Source of the DNA: Lucinisca nassula
Lineage: Eukaryota; Mollusca; Bivalvia; Lucinida; Lucinidae
Direction: 5' to 3'
Assembly (NCBI GenBank): GCA_963580285.1
Contig: OY757015.1
Span: forward strand, 133,060,029-133,124,028
DNA: 64,000 nt
Part shown: positions 10,651 through 21,882 of the stretch, piece by piece
How the letters are laid out: every line of letters starts with the position of its first letter
Position numbering within the stretch: position 1 is the first letter of the stretch
Translations under genes and position numbers: made by a program
Notes under the pieces: generated by a model
Told to the model about the DNA's origin: nothing
Database searches by the model: none
Seen by the model: only the letters and a program-made list of their open reading frames with translations

Positions 10651-11340
10651 TTGTTAGTTTTATTTTCATTTAAGAGCCAATAACGGACATGGCAATTTTA
10701 TAAATGTATAAACATGCGTTCAAGCATAACACTTTGCTTGATTCTTGGAAGCTAGAAGTGCAAGTTTGATTTTTTTGTCATTCCTTATCAGAGATGCTGT
10801 GAATAAACTTGCACCATTTGTATTTGGTTACAAACTACATCTTTTATATGGTTCTCATCTCTTTTTAATATGATTTCCATTTTCGATAATAAGTATTCAT
10901 TGACGTCAACTCTCGCCAATTTGGAAACAGAAATTTGTATTGGAGAGGTTTTAATGGAATTAAATCTGATAAATGGCAGTCAGATGTCATGTTGAGCCAA
11001 TGTAATGTGTGAAATTTTGACAACATGCGTTTAACCCGCAAAAGGGTAGGGTCCAAAAATGGGACCTTAGCGAACAGTATAGACCTTGATCAGCCCCGAG
11101 TTCTGTTTTCTTTAAGTGTGGCAATTTGTGTAAAACTAACTTAAACAATAAATATAACAAATCTGACACAGCTATATAAATCGGAAATAGATATCGCCGA
11201 ATCTATTCAGAGGAAGATTCTTTTATTCATGTATGTGTTTTACAATTTTCTCCATTCTGGCAAGTGTATTTAATAGATTAGAATTATCGGTTGACATGAT
11301 TTCAAAGTGGTTGTTCAAAATTTTCTGGGAGAAATATCTT
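10651..11340. other. No gene or repeat recognised
   Basis: AT-rich intron sequence. Short frames on the minus strand (10865-11169) overlap each other and show no domain or splice support. Confidence 0.45.
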
Positions 11341-11541
11341 TTTTTTTTCAAACATAGCTTCCGGTGGGATCTTGGTCCAGTTGTTTAACGACGTCGTTAG
11401 CTAACGTATCGATAAAACTTTGATCAGTTAATATGGCGAATATCCTATGCCTAAAAATAGCTGTGTTTCCGCCCTGAATTCTTGTGCCGATCCTGCAATT
11501 TTTATGGCCATCCAGAAAAACAACAACTTTTTTCTTACTTA

Positions 11542-11925
11542 CCGACCTTATAGAGGATCTTACATGAGTGTTCATGTATTATTGAATTTTTTAAACGAGT
11601 TGAGTAAAAAGGGATAAAATGCGATGGTTTGCCGAGCAAAGCTCGCATTTTATCCCTTTTCCTCAACGAGTTTAATAAATTCAATAAAACACGAATCTAT
11701 TTGTCATATGACAATTTAAACGTATCTAATTCACGAATGTTGTACAAAATTGTCAATATTCCACCATAATTTAAGACGTCGTACATGTAACGTTATGGGG
11801 CGTATCCAACTAACTTATACAAAGTTTGTATATTTAATCCACTGGTGGATTACGGAATTTATTACATGGCGTTATTACACTCTCAGACTCTCAGACACGA
11901 AGTCATATGATAAAATATTTTCTTG
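11542..11925. mobile_element. MITE-F copy 2
   Basis: The second member of the family at 6366-6710, with the hairpin intact. The left arm from about 11579 (ttgaattttttaaacgagtt) pairs with the right arm ending near 11686 (acgagtttaataaattcaat), with gggataaaatgcga and tcgcattttatccc inside. Downstream landmarks include tttaatccactggtggatta. Confidence 0.75.
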
Positions 11926-12327
11926 CACTTTTGATAAAGTCAAAAAGCAAAACTAATACTTAAACTGCTGTTCGTTTGCTTCCTTGATGCTCTAAACCTC
12001 ATTATATGAATGTTTTCTGGTAATATGGCTGGAATAACATTTAAAGATGTTTGCTCTTTTTCCACCAAATAAAAAGTTGACAAAAATAAACAGATTAATC
12101 GGCCTACCGACTCTAACTTTCTTTCGGCATGTTAGCGGAAACACAGCTATTTTATCTTTAGACTTTATGATAGCTGAACAAACAAACGCAAAACGGTATA
12201 GTCCGATTGCTTCACGTAAGCTGGCAGGACAACAATGACATTGTCTGAGATGTTCTGTTGTTAAACTTGGCAGAGCAGGGCCATTGCAAGTCTTTCTCAT
12301 CTTTTTCGCCTGCTTAAGCTTAATTAA

Positions 12328-12561
12328 CCCATAAAATGCAAATCACGACAATTGCCGTCTGCTTTGCCGTCTGCTGGTTACCTTAAAAGTATTTTTTTTT
12401 GCAAACAGCGTGGACCCAGATCAGACTGCTCCTGCAGTCTGATCTGGGTTCACACTGTTTGTCTGTATGCAAATATATTTTCAAAAAGTTTGCAAACAAT
12501 TCAGCAGACGACATAAGCAGATGACATTTTCAGATGTATTTTTTTCTCTGCGTCTTAAGGG
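12328..12561. mobile_element. MITE-C, TTAA target (piggyBac-like)
   Basis: TTAA at 12324-12327 and 12562-12565 flanks a 234 bp element beginning cccataaaatgc and ending cttaaggg. The core hairpin has arms ggacccagatcagactgctc and gcagtctgatctgggttcac. Words such as cagcagacgac near the right end are shared with other copies at 23520-23640 and 43940-44035. Confidence 0.8.
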
Positions 12562-12599
12562 TTAAGTACGAAATTTCCTCTCCGTTATTTAGTGGATAA

Positions 12600-12727
12600 C
12601 TTGAATGAGCTGAAGGGAGAGATTTCTTTTCCACGAAAGAATGTTACCGTCACAGCAGGTATCGAACCAATAACTTTCTGAACACCAGTCAGGCACGCTA
12701 CCGATTGCGCTTCCGAGACCGATATAC
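12600..12727 (-). mobile_element. SINE-2-like fragment
   Basis: On the minus strand it shows a tRNA-like head with aatcggtagcgtgcctgact and a box B-like ggttcgatacc. It is followed by acattctttcgtgga, which is also the body of the better SINE-2 copy at 56048. Diverged and truncated. Confidence 0.55.
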
Positions 12728-12800
12728 GGGAAGGCGAAAGTTAGTACTCTGGGGTTCCTCCAACACGACTGATTAACAGGCAGTTCGACTCATATTATAG

Positions 12801-13078
12801 TAGTCGCAGATAAGATTGACTAGGCGCTAGGCGGAGCTGTTCAGGTGTTGTCAATATATGCCAAATTCGCTGAGTCCACCAGAAGATTCGGTAGAGCCGC
12901 TAGAGCGCCTTTCGCATGCTTTCTGCAAGCGGACCAAAAGACCATAATATACCACAGCTTTGTTTGTGTTACAGTTGAATTCACACAATCCGGTGACTTG
13001 GTTTACCTTTTTGTTAATAGAACATTCTAAAGGAAGGTGCAAGGGATAGCTCCGCCTTGTCAATCTTATCTGCGACTA
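12801..13078. mobile_element. MITE with ~31 bp terminal inverted repeats
   Basis: The left end tagtcgcagataagattgac (12801-12820) is the exact reverse complement of 13059-13078. The pairing continues after a short gap with aggcggagct and agctccgcct. Length 278 bp. Target duplication is unclear. It lies about 110 bp upstream of exon 2. Confidence 0.75.
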
Positions 13079-13186
13079 ATTGAAATACGAACCGTATTCT
13101 TAAAATAGCCATAGGCCGCTTTTCTCCCACAAACATATCATAACACATAGTTTCGTAATTGCATGCATTTGGATTGTCATTTCCAG

Positions 13187-13388
13187 ACTGACAAACAGCG
13201 TAAAGCCAATGATGAGAACTGATAACCGTAATGTTGAAAACATCAACGAACGCTGTCGCCCGAGTAACATAGCAATCCTGTACAATAACCTGGAGTCCCA
13301 GGAGTGGGTGGACGCCAAAGAGAGTCTGGAGGATGCTGGTTTTGATGACGAAGTCACCATAACAAAGTTTCTTTGTTCCGTACTAATG
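13187..13388 (+). CDS. Mieap-like gene, second exon in window
   Basis: The acceptor is most likely tttccag at 13180-13186; a second AG at 13197-13198 would shorten the exon by four codons in the same frame. The donor is atg|gtaagt at 13388/13389. One leading base completes the codon split after exon 1, then 67 codons follow and the exon ends in phase 0. The protein reads RPSNIAILYNNLESQEWVDA, then KESLEDAGFDDEVTITKF. I recognise this as the start of the Mieap C-terminal domain, where a short Arg-Pro-Ser...Tyr...Leu motif precedes Asp-Ala-rich helices. The match is from memory of the family, not from an alignment. Neighbouring intron sequence on both sides is mobile-element-derived. Confidence 0.8.
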
Positions 13389-13443
13389 GTAAGTGGCACA
13401 CTTATAAGCGTTTTGACATTAAGAAACCACGGCTATACAACTA

Positions 13444-13664
13444 CATTGTAAACATTTCCGCCAAAAACGAACATTTTAAGATGACCGATTGTGATATTTT
13501 TCTTATTTCTCTCAAAAGATAGATAGTCGGTTCTAAAGAGTACCCATAATCTAAGTTTTGGAGCAGAAATAAGATAAATAAAGTTTACCCCTATAAATCC
13601 CAGTTTTACTATATAAAAATGGGGTTCAAGGGAGTCAAAATTATATAGGCGTGTTTTCGTGGTG
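13444..13664. mobile_element. MITE-B copy, reversed and shortened
   Basis: It contains atttttcttatttctctcaa, half of the core hairpin (gtcggttctaaagagtaccc), gagcagaaataagat, and the paired words cccagttttactatataaaa and tggggttcaaggg. It ends ataggcgtgttttcgtgg. One hairpin arm has been lost. Confidence 0.7.
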
Positions 13665-14821
13665 AGTAGGGTTTCAGTCAATTCGTACCCAAGTCATGAT
13701 AGTTTCATACCTGGTTTTGACAATTTTGAAACCTTTGACAGCCATTTAGTACCAAGGTAATTTTCACCGTCTATCATCGACACCGGAAATAGAATCCCGG
13801 TGAATCGATACAAAGCGAAAGTAGGCATGGAGCACGGTGAGTGTAGCCTTTATTCCTGATCTGTTTTCTGCAAGTGCAGGGTAAATTGATTTCCTTGAAA
13901 TAACAGAGGGATTTCTGCAACATTTTATGCGTTTTTCGAAGCTCTATGTTTCGATTTAAAGTCAAGAACACAAGTTTATCGATGCTTGGTACTGAGTGAA
14001 GACCAGCATTTTCGAAAATCGGTTTTAAATTTTATAATTTCTTGATTTATTTCCGCTTAAACTTTCTTTTTCCTGTTTCCGTTAATAATGGGTAGTAAAT
14101 GAAAACTTTCTCTGGTCATGGTTTTATCATGCACCAAGCGTATTTATTAAAAACTCAAAATCCATGTGTACGGCGTTTAGTTGTTTACAACAGATAGCTG
14201 TACGGAATATAGTCAAAAACTTGTACGGCGAATAGGAATGGCTACTCCTTTATTCAGAATCAGAAATGTCACTGGTGACAAGTCAAATGATATTCATACA
14301 CCAGGACCTGTGATGGGAAGTTAGTCCCTAGCTCTCAGTAAAGAGGTAAACGTAGATACACAATCCTCAGCATCTTCAACTGCTTAAATAATCGAATTGG
14401 GAAGGGCATTTCAATCTCTAATAGTTCGGGGGGAAGTATGATTCTTTATAAATGTCAGTTTTTGCAGTAAGGGTCTAAAACTCCAATGAATGATGATTTC
14501 TTCAGTGCCTTGCTTCGGGAACAAGGTCATCTGTTGGAATGCTGGCAGCACCTCTTAGACCTTTGTATAGCAGTTTGAGCCTATTGTTTTCTCTTTTTCT
14601 TGAGAACCTCCCATCTTAATTTTCCTAATAGTCCAGCCATGCTCCCAGTTTCAAAGCAGTATTTGCTTGTTACAAACCTAGCAGCTCTATTCTGAATATT
14701 TTCAATTGCTTCATTAAGGACCACTCCGCTGGGGTCCCAGATACAACTACCATATTCCAAGACTTGGCGAACAAGAACTTTATAAGCTACATCTTTTACA
14801 TCATGAGGACACTGATGAAGA

Positions 14822-15158
14822 GCGTGATAGCTCAGTGGTTAGTGCACTCGCCTCTGATGCTAGAGGTCCCGGGTTCGATCCCCGGCGGCGGCGATAAAAT
14901 TTCGGTGTCCGAACACGCTCCATTGGCATCATTTGCAGGGATGAATGTCATAAAGTGCACCGTCCTTCGGAACGGGACGTTAACTGGAGGCCCCCTGTGC
15001 AGGGAGAACCATCCCCTGTGCAGGTTAAAGATCCCTACCGTAATTACATGATTACTGTGTAGGCTTTCATCCTGCAAAACCAGGAGTGTATTTAATATAC
15101 ACCTGCGGTAATGGTCAAATGTGACCGACGCAGTATTAGAAGATAGATAGATAGATAG
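14822..15158 (+). mobile_element. SINE-1 copy, tRNA-derived
   Basis: The head contains tagctcagtggttagtgc (box A) and gggttcgatcccc (box B). The body includes gggacgttaactggaggccc and ctgtgcagggagaaccatcc, and the 3' tail is a run of tagatagatagatag. It lies in the opposite orientation to the LINE it interrupts. Direct repeats at its borders are only about 4-7 bp and imperfect. Confidence 0.85.
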
Positions 15159-15799
15159 AAGATTTCGCCTCAGGAAACCAAGCGTTCTGTTTGCCTTAGT
15201 AAACATGTTGCTAATATGTGTATTCAATCTCAAATTGTGTGTGAGTGTCACACCAAGGTATTTAATGGAATCCACGTTTTCGAGGACTGTTCCCTCTGAG
15301 GTGTAAGAAGCCTCAATTTTATTTATTCTCTTCCTAATTATATGCATAATATTGCATTTAACGGGGTGAACTCTCATGTCCCATTTTCGGGCCCAACATC
15401 CTGATCTATCTCTATCATTCTGAAGTTTTAGTGAATCATCTGGATCTCTTATTTCCTGGTAGCAAACACAATAGTCTGCGAACAGTCTTATTGCTAAGTC
15501 AGTGTCAGTGGAAACATCATTGATGTACAGGGAGAATAACAGTGGACCAAGAACAGTCCCTTGTGGGACTCCAGACAAAACTGGTGCCCACTTTGAAGAT
15601 TCACCATTAACAACAGCGCGGTTTTCTGTAGCAAAGAAAGGAATCTATCCATATGAGAGTATTTCCCCCAATAAGATAACCAAATATCTTAGATTTAAGT
15701 AGTTCATGTGGTGTGGTGTCAAAAGCTTTTTCGAAGTCCAGAATAAATGTGTCTACCTGTCCCCCTTTGCCCAAGATTTTTGCCCAATCATTAATAGTT

Positions 15800-16140
15800 A
15801 TAGGAGCGTGATAGCTCAGTGGTTAGTGCACTTGCCTCTGATGCTAGAGGTCCCGGGTTCGATCCCCGGCAGCGGCGATAAAATTTCGGTGTCCGAACAC
15901 GCTCCATTGGCATCATTTGCAGGGATGAATGTCATAAAGTGCACCGTCCTTCGGATCGGGACGTTAACTGGAGGCCCCCTGTGCAGGGAGAACCATCCCC
16001 TCTGCAGGTTAAAGATCCCTACCGTAATTACATGATTACTGTGTAGGCTTTCATCCTGCAAAACCTGGAGTGTATGTAATATACACCTGCGGTAATGGTC
16101 AAATATGACCGACGCAGTATCAGAAGACAGACAGACAGAC
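15800..16140 (+). mobile_element. SINE-1 copy, tRNA-derived, 7 bp target duplication
   Basis: It has the same head, body and (gaca)n-type tail as the copy at 14822, with only a few differences. aatagtt occurs just before (15793-15799) and just after (16141-16147), and removing the SINE restores the LINE reading across its fingers domain. The tRNA head is an RNA polymerase III promoter by descent. It is not a functional tRNA gene. Confidence 0.9.
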
Positions 16141-16720
16141 AATAGTTGTTCTCAACTGAGATTCACAACTATGCCTTTTCCTTAATGCATATTATCTTTC
16201 TGACAAACGTTTATGTTCATCCAAGTGGGCCATGATGTTTGAGCAGACTATATATTCAAGCAATTTACACACAGAACACAAGTAAGAGACATAGGGTGAT
16301 AATTATGATTAAGAGCCCTATCTCCTTTTTTGAAGAGTGGGTAAATGTTCGCTAAGTGCCATTCTTTGGGGATTTCACCTGTATCAAGAGACTGTTAAAA
16401 CAGGTGGACAAAAACTGGGTCTAACTCTTTTGCAAGCTCCTTCAGGAATCTAGGATTTGGCTCATCAGGTCCTAAAGTTTTAGTGGGGTTTAAGCCTTTA
16501 AGTAACTTGATCACTCCTGCCGATGACAGTCACACAACAATAGTATCCATAAATGGGACCGATCGTCTTGTCAATGGAACCTCCGTGAACTCAGTTTTAT
16601 TAAACGCATAATTGAATTGACCAACTAGTTCACCTGCCCTTTCAGAGTCTGATTCAGCAACCCCGCTCCCTCCTCTTTTATTAAAGGGTGGGATACCTTG
16701 TCTGTCTCTCTTCTGACTAT

Positions 16721-17930
16721 TGATATATTGTTACATGTGGGTTTACGGCGTCCCGCAAACCCCCATGCTGACAAGACAACCGAGCGTGATCTCTGACAGG
16801 TGTACGGGCAGCTGTGGGGTAAGCACAAGAAAGATATCAAATGAATGACATTAATTATTTACAGTATCTATATACAACACTTACTAACACAAAACATCAC
16901 AATTAGTTGCTTCTGTAGCCAACTCACGACGTCCGCCCCGAAGGCAAAACAATGTTTTGTGCTCGGAACGGGTGACGTGAATGTCTACAGAAGCAAACAA
17001 CAAAAACAACAACAAAATAAAAAAAAGAAACAACACAAGACGCGACTGGCCAGTTTATAACTTAGGGTGAATCTCCCACTCGCGTGAATCCCCCTCTCGC
17101 GCACTAGTGTAAACTAGTTTGTCGATATTGTTGTCGACCACAGGTTGATATGAATTATTTAGCGATCGCGCACTAGTTTGATTCGCCTGAATCGCCTGCA
17201 GGTTATTTATTGGACCTCTTTCATTTGAATGGTCTCACATTCGTTTCACATTGCTACGACCTGTTTATGTTGGTTCGTCCGCCCTTGCTGGACCCTAACC
17301 GACAGCGTCGTACCAGTACCTGCTGCTATATTGCAGGGAGCAGAAGGTCACCATACATTGTTGTGCCTTTCAATATGCTTTCACTGTCCCGTCACAATGT
17401 TGTTGGTATACGTTACAACTTGACCTGCTGCTAAAGAGTGATCGTTTTTTTCAGGGTTTTTATATCTATGAATACTACCGGAAAATCATGCATACTCATA
17501 TTAGCTTGCTAAAATCGTGGCGAGGTGGAGATACCGTCCACAATTAAAGCCACATAACAAAAATCGAGTAGATAATGGATTTGCCTTCAAATAGTATATT
17601 TCCCATAGGAAAAAAATGATGAAACGACCCATTATATCAATGCCATGACTCCTGTCAAAACGAACACCCACACAACACTTGACGGGAATGAAAATCATAT
17701 ATGGCACAATTTGGCGGTTAGCGATTTTTAGGCAAATTTTATAGAACTCAGCCTTATAGCGGCCCCCTGTATTGTAAAAACAGATCTCCACAAACCACTC
17801 ATGCATACATCGTATGATATGTGCATGACTTGTGCATGGGGCAGCACATTTTGCCTACCATATTTCACCTTAAATATTTCACTCGCACCGCCTTACCATA
17901 TACCTACTAAAATAATTTAGATGTGCATAA
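16721..17930. other. No gene; one imperfect hairpin
   Basis: Around 16902-16998 gttgcttctgta faces tacagaagcaaac, with further complementarity inside (cacgacgtcc and ggtgacgtg), suggesting a small palindromic element. An A-rich run follows. The remainder has no domain or splice-supported exon. Confidence 0.45.
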
Positions 17931-17934
17931 GCAC

Positions 17935-18240
17935 CAGAGAGGTTTCCTATTCCATCTCGTAACATATATCTGTAGAAAAATAGAGGTGGAGGCAATGATC
18001 AGGAATCGATAAATCAACCCACAGCTCCCATCAGAGTCACCAATGGGAAAGAAACACAAACATGAAACAACAGACCCCAACGGAAACACCACCAGCGGAA
18101 AGCCAAAAGGACAACAATTCACTCCCCCACCCCACAAAACGGCCAACAGGCCATCCACAATAAAATAATATAAGCGACACAAACACCCAAAGACAAGCCA
18201 TAACAAAAATAAACCGCGACAGAAGAACCTCTTGGATTTG
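17935..18240 (-). mobile_element. Penelope-like element, 3' non-coding piece
   Basis: On the minus strand it matches the segment downstream of the RT stop codon at 57411, for example the words ccattggtgactctgatggg and catgtttgtgtttctttccc. The open frame on this strand is rich in Cys, Phe and Leu in all copies, but the translations are not conserved in detail, so it is treated as non-coding element sequence. Confidence 0.6.
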
Positions 18241-18429
18241 CCTTTACATCACCTACTGAGTTATTCACAAACAAATGATGCTGATTTTTTTTTATATAAA
18301 TCATTCTTGATCTCACGTCTCAAGTTTTCAAATTTTGTCGGGAGTTTGCCACTTCCCGTCTTTTTTGCCTACGCATGAATCTTATTTCTTCTGCGAAAGA
18401 GGAATAGCAGCATTTATGTTATTCTTTAT

Positions 18430-18434
18430 TGCTA

Positions 18435-18527
<93 letters not shown>
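18430..18527 (+). repeat. (TATC)n microsatellite
   Basis: About 24 uninterrupted ctat units directly upstream of a SINE-2 head. Because SINE-1 tails in this window end in the complementary gata units, the tract may be the remains of a reversed SINE-1 tail, though no body adjoins it. Confidence 0.9.
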
Positions 18528-18528
18528 C

Positions 18529-18963
18529 TGCGATTGGCCGGCCTCGGGAGCTCAGTCGGATGTGCGTCTGACTGACTGGTGATCAGGAGGACGTGGATTC
18601 GATACGTGTCGGGGTCGGCAACACTCTGTCGTGGAGATTGATCATGAAATCTTTTCTACGTTCATTCTCTCCCTCATTGTCACCCTTTGGCTGATTCAAG
18701 AAGAGTGACCGCTTACATATAATATGTTCTAGATAGGGTTATCCTTTGGAAGCAAAGAATACACCACAGAACTGGAAACTATGGAGTGTACACGTTTTCT
18801 GGTCCAGACAAGCTAGTTTCGGCCAATTAGCCTCATCAGTGACCCTCAAATATTCTCATAATTCAACAATGGAATCAAGGAAAGAATAAGCCTGCATAGT
18901 AAAAGTGTGGATAGGTAAACTGTTCGGAAAAATGACCTAAATAGTGTTGACTGGGCCGTTGAA
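18529..18963 (+). mobile_element. SINE-2 copy with insertion
   Basis: The head gccggcctcgggagctcagt carries a box A, and attcgatacgtgtcggggtc a degraded box B. The body follows to about 18722. The 3' part resumes near 18905 with gtggataggtaaactg and ends gtgttgactgggccgtt. About 170 bp between the two parts are foreign and include the repeat cagacaagctagtttcggcc also seen at 545. Confidence 0.7.
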
Positions 18964-20030
18964 CTGCGATCGGACACATTTGACCATTGCTCTCAGGTTT
19001 ACATTATACATACTCCAGAGTAGCAGGATGAAAGCCATGTCATCCCCAATGAGGAACTCATCTGGCACCTCTGTTTACACCTTTGATTTGGCTTGCAACC
19101 CTCCGAGATTGAAAAGCTTCCCACCAAAACGATACCTAATCGGTATACCATTGTCGCCCTCCTGGAAAACATCTTTGTGCATGCTGAACAGTGTTGGGGC
19201 CATCACACAACCTTGCTGGACTCCATTTGTCACAGGAATTGGATCTGAGTGATAACATTACATGATTAGTTTAAACAATGGTTTATTAGTGATCGTATAT
19301 AGTTAACTAATAAACTATTGTTTAAGCTCATCGTGTAATTACGAAACGATCTCTAACTTGCATAGGGTAGGATTCTCCCTGCACAGGGGTAGAGGGCTCC
19401 AGTTAACGTCTCGATCCGATAGACGGTGCATTTTGGGGCATTTATCCCGGCAAATGATACCAGTGTAGCAGAAAAGCGTCCCATCAAAATGATACTTAAT
19501 CGGTATACCATTGTCACCCTCCTGGAAAACATCTTTGTGCATGCTGAACAGTGTTGGGGCTATCAAACAACCTTGCTGGACTCCATTTGTCACAAGAATT
19601 GGATCTGAGTGATAACATTACATGATAGGTTTAAACAATGGTTTATTAGTGATCGTATATAGTTAAGTAGTTTAGGTCGTGGTACCAAAGCGTTAATCCA
19701 AAATCATTAATCCATAGACAAAATGGCAAATATCAATGTTCGGATCAACAGACATGGACTCCAGAAGAGTGCCATCAGGCACTAATAAACTATTTTTTAA
19801 ACTCATCATGTAATTACGCAAAGATCTCTAACTTGCATAGGGGAGGATTCTCCCTGCACGGGGATAGAGGGCTCCAGTTAACGTCTCGATCCGATAGACG
19901 GTGCATTTTTGGGCATTTTTCCCGGCAAATGATACAAGTGTAGCATGTTTGGACACCGTAACTTTATTACCGCTGCAACTAATCGAACCGCAGAACCTAG
20001 AGAAAGTAGTGCGAGTGGGACTGGCCATGC
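18963..20030 (-). pseudogene. LINE reverse transcriptase fragments and SINE-1 pieces, partly duplicated
   Basis: On the minus strand 19250-19023 reads NGVQQGCVMAPTLFSM, then FQEGDNGIPIRYRFGGKLF, and IGDDMAF in the position of the Ala-Asp-Asp motif; an in-frame stop precedes it. A second partial copy lies at 19608-19475, offset by about 360 bp. Between and after them, reversed SINE-1 body sequence occurs twice (about 19336-19470 and 19800-19990), and a SINE-1 tail sits at 18963-19022. At 19672-19790 a piece matches the Penelope-like relic at 60915-61035. The RT lineage differs from the LINE at 14255. None is functional. Confidence 0.7.
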
Positions 20031-21050
20031 ACCTTTATCCTGTTGTATTCATAGGACGAAAACTTTTTAGATGTCATTTCATCTCAAAATGTTGACATTT
20101 TAAGTCTCGTAATGTAGTGTAATCACTCGTAAGTCATGGCCAAAAGTTACCGTAAGGATTTTAAGTGCATAACCGCCATCTACCCCTTACGAGTCTTCCA
20201 CACGTGTATATTTGAACCGGCGTGATATCATAATGCGCACTTCTTTTTAACCCACAATAACGCCTCTGTGGCAAAATATGGACTTGAAACTATACATAGG
20301 CATCAGTTCTAACTAACATTACTATATTGTGATGGGTTCTTGTTATGACGAGAGAATGGGTGAAAATTGTTGAGGTGTGTTTATAAAATTCTGATGACAC
20401 TGGATAAAGATGTTGTGACAGGCAGGTGAATCTATTGATGTAGTCCCAGTTCTTGCCGGCCATTGTTTACATTTCGAAGCAGCATGTTCGACAAAATATA
20501 ACACCCGACTTTGACAGGACATACATGCAGAGCAGTACAGTCCTCGTGGATTTGAGAGAAGCATCGGAAGGCCGGTCGGTATACTTTTGAATTGTTATCA
20601 GCTATAAACATGGAACTATTCACCGTACACTTTCGTTTACGCTAATTTGCTACACGCCGTACACCACACTACTATTCGCCGTACAACAGGTAATTTACGT
20701 TTAGGCAAACATTTGTGTTGAAAGTACAATTTGAGGCGAATTTCTTTTGCAAATTATTTTTTCCATCGTTGTTCTTTCTGATTAAGTGAAAAAAACTTCA
20801 GTAGAAAGGCATAAACATTAAACAAAACAACAACGAACTTGCCAAATCCATTTTGTTTACGGTACCAGCTGTCGAATATTCGGTCTGTAATTGCACAATT
20901 GTGCGTTTTATAAGAAAGCACTTCTCATGGCAGCAGCAAATTCTGTCCTATACTGATATTTGGTAACAGTTATCTTAACCTTAAGCTTACAAGCAGTAAA
21001 AGTAAAATAATCCATTTTCAAGAGACACCCCTTCTCCTGCAGCTATTACT
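20031..21050. other. No gene recognised
   Basis: AT-rich interval inside the right portion of the 7.3 kb composite. The motif ctattcgccgtac near 20674 and a weaker cgccgtac near 20656 resemble, in reverse, motifs near 14170-14235. Minus-strand frames at 20343-20623 have no domain. Confidence 0.45.
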
Positions 21051-21100
21051 TTCGATTCACCGGGATTCTATTTCCGGTGTAGATGATAGACGGTGATTTT

Positions 21101-21882
21101 GTTATCGCTTTGGTCATTGCGTGCCCAGGATTTGACTACAGGGGGTATGAAAATAAAAGAAGGAATGAATGACCACACACATCGGTATCCCCAAAAGGGG
21201 TTTGATAGGCAGTAAAGGGCCTTCTCGCCTTAATGACTCCAAGAAACAAAAGTTGTAGACATTTGCTAGAATCGTCTCGGCGAGGCGATGCTGACAAATA
21301 TCTTGAATATTTGTGTCTTTGAGTATTAGATAACAAGAATAGTTCATGAGTTTGGATTCATACCAATTTTCGGGGTCATTTCGTTTCCACATTTATCATC
21401 TGTACGTAAATATTCGACAAGTGCTTTCACTATGCTTAGGACCGTCTTTCTTGTACCTTTTAGAACCGCTATTACATTCTCTTTCAGGCGTGTTATTCAG
21501 CCAGTCAAGAACTGTTCCAGTCTCTTGAGGCGTCTGTAGCTCATATTCTGAAAGACCCTACTTGTCTGGTAAGAATGTTTTCAATATGGTTCCGTCTATT
21601 CGTGTGAACAATGACGTTGACTTGTTATTGGCAACAAGCCGATATGTTGGCTAGCGTTCGTCCTAGCTTGATTCTGTCAGCTTCTTTTGATATCAAGAAT
21701 CGAAGGCTGTTCCGAAAATAATGTCGCGTTCATTGTTTCATCTTTTTTTTGACTTGCCCTGCCCTTCAAACTACTCTCCAACCACCTAAATACACATTTT
21801 AGCCGGTCAGTCCAATTTTGGAAGCAGCTTCATACACGTCAATGGGGACACCCATCCGATGCTGATAAATCGCAGATCCAAG
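21101..21882. other. No gene; MITE-like core remnants
   Basis: A degenerate core hairpin, gctagaatcgtctcggcgag and its partial complement, lies near 21266-21296. Another remnant with taggaccgtctt and agaaccgc lies near 21437-21472. No exon is supported. Confidence 0.4.

Larger units (their letters stand above)
14255..16720 (-). pseudogene. LINE reverse transcriptase, jockey/CR1 type, inactivated
   Basis: Read on the minus strand from about 16720 downward: GPDEPNPRFLKELAKEL, EWHLANIYPLFKKGDRALNH, then after a SINE the motif VDTFILDFEKAFDTTPHELL (first catalytic Asp), SGVPQGTVLGPLLFSLYIND, and LFADYC where the family has Phe-Ala-Asp-Asp. The second catalytic Asp is therefore replaced by Tyr. 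The body continues with HISNMFTKANRTLGFLRRNL, then after a second SINE with the usual C-terminal region. Several in-frame stops are present. Two SINE-1 copies split it at about 14822-15158 and 15800-16140. Product if intact would be an RNA-dependent DNA polymerase for target-primed retrotransposition. Confidence 0.85.
13765..21095. mobile_element. 7.3 kb composite bounded by 45 bp inverted repeats
   Basis: Bases 13765-13809 and the reverse complement of 21051-21095 agree at 44 of 45 positions; both start caccgtctatcatc and include accggaaatagaatcccggt. The outer neighbours are atttt at 13760-13764 and atttt at 21096-21100, a plausible 5 bp target duplication. A second inverted pair (gtacggcgaatag near 14224 and ctattcgccgtac near 20674) supports shared ends. 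Inside lie a dead LINE, SINEs, a Penelope-like 3' piece and microsatellite. No transposase was recognised, so the superfamily is open. A chance pairing of two separate MITE ends is the alternative. Confidence 0.6.

Noticed and set aside
14832..15578. 248-codon minus-strand ORF as a single gene
   Set aside because: The first part is LINE RT with a mutated catalytic Asp; the last third is antisense SINE-1. It is a chimera of two elements.
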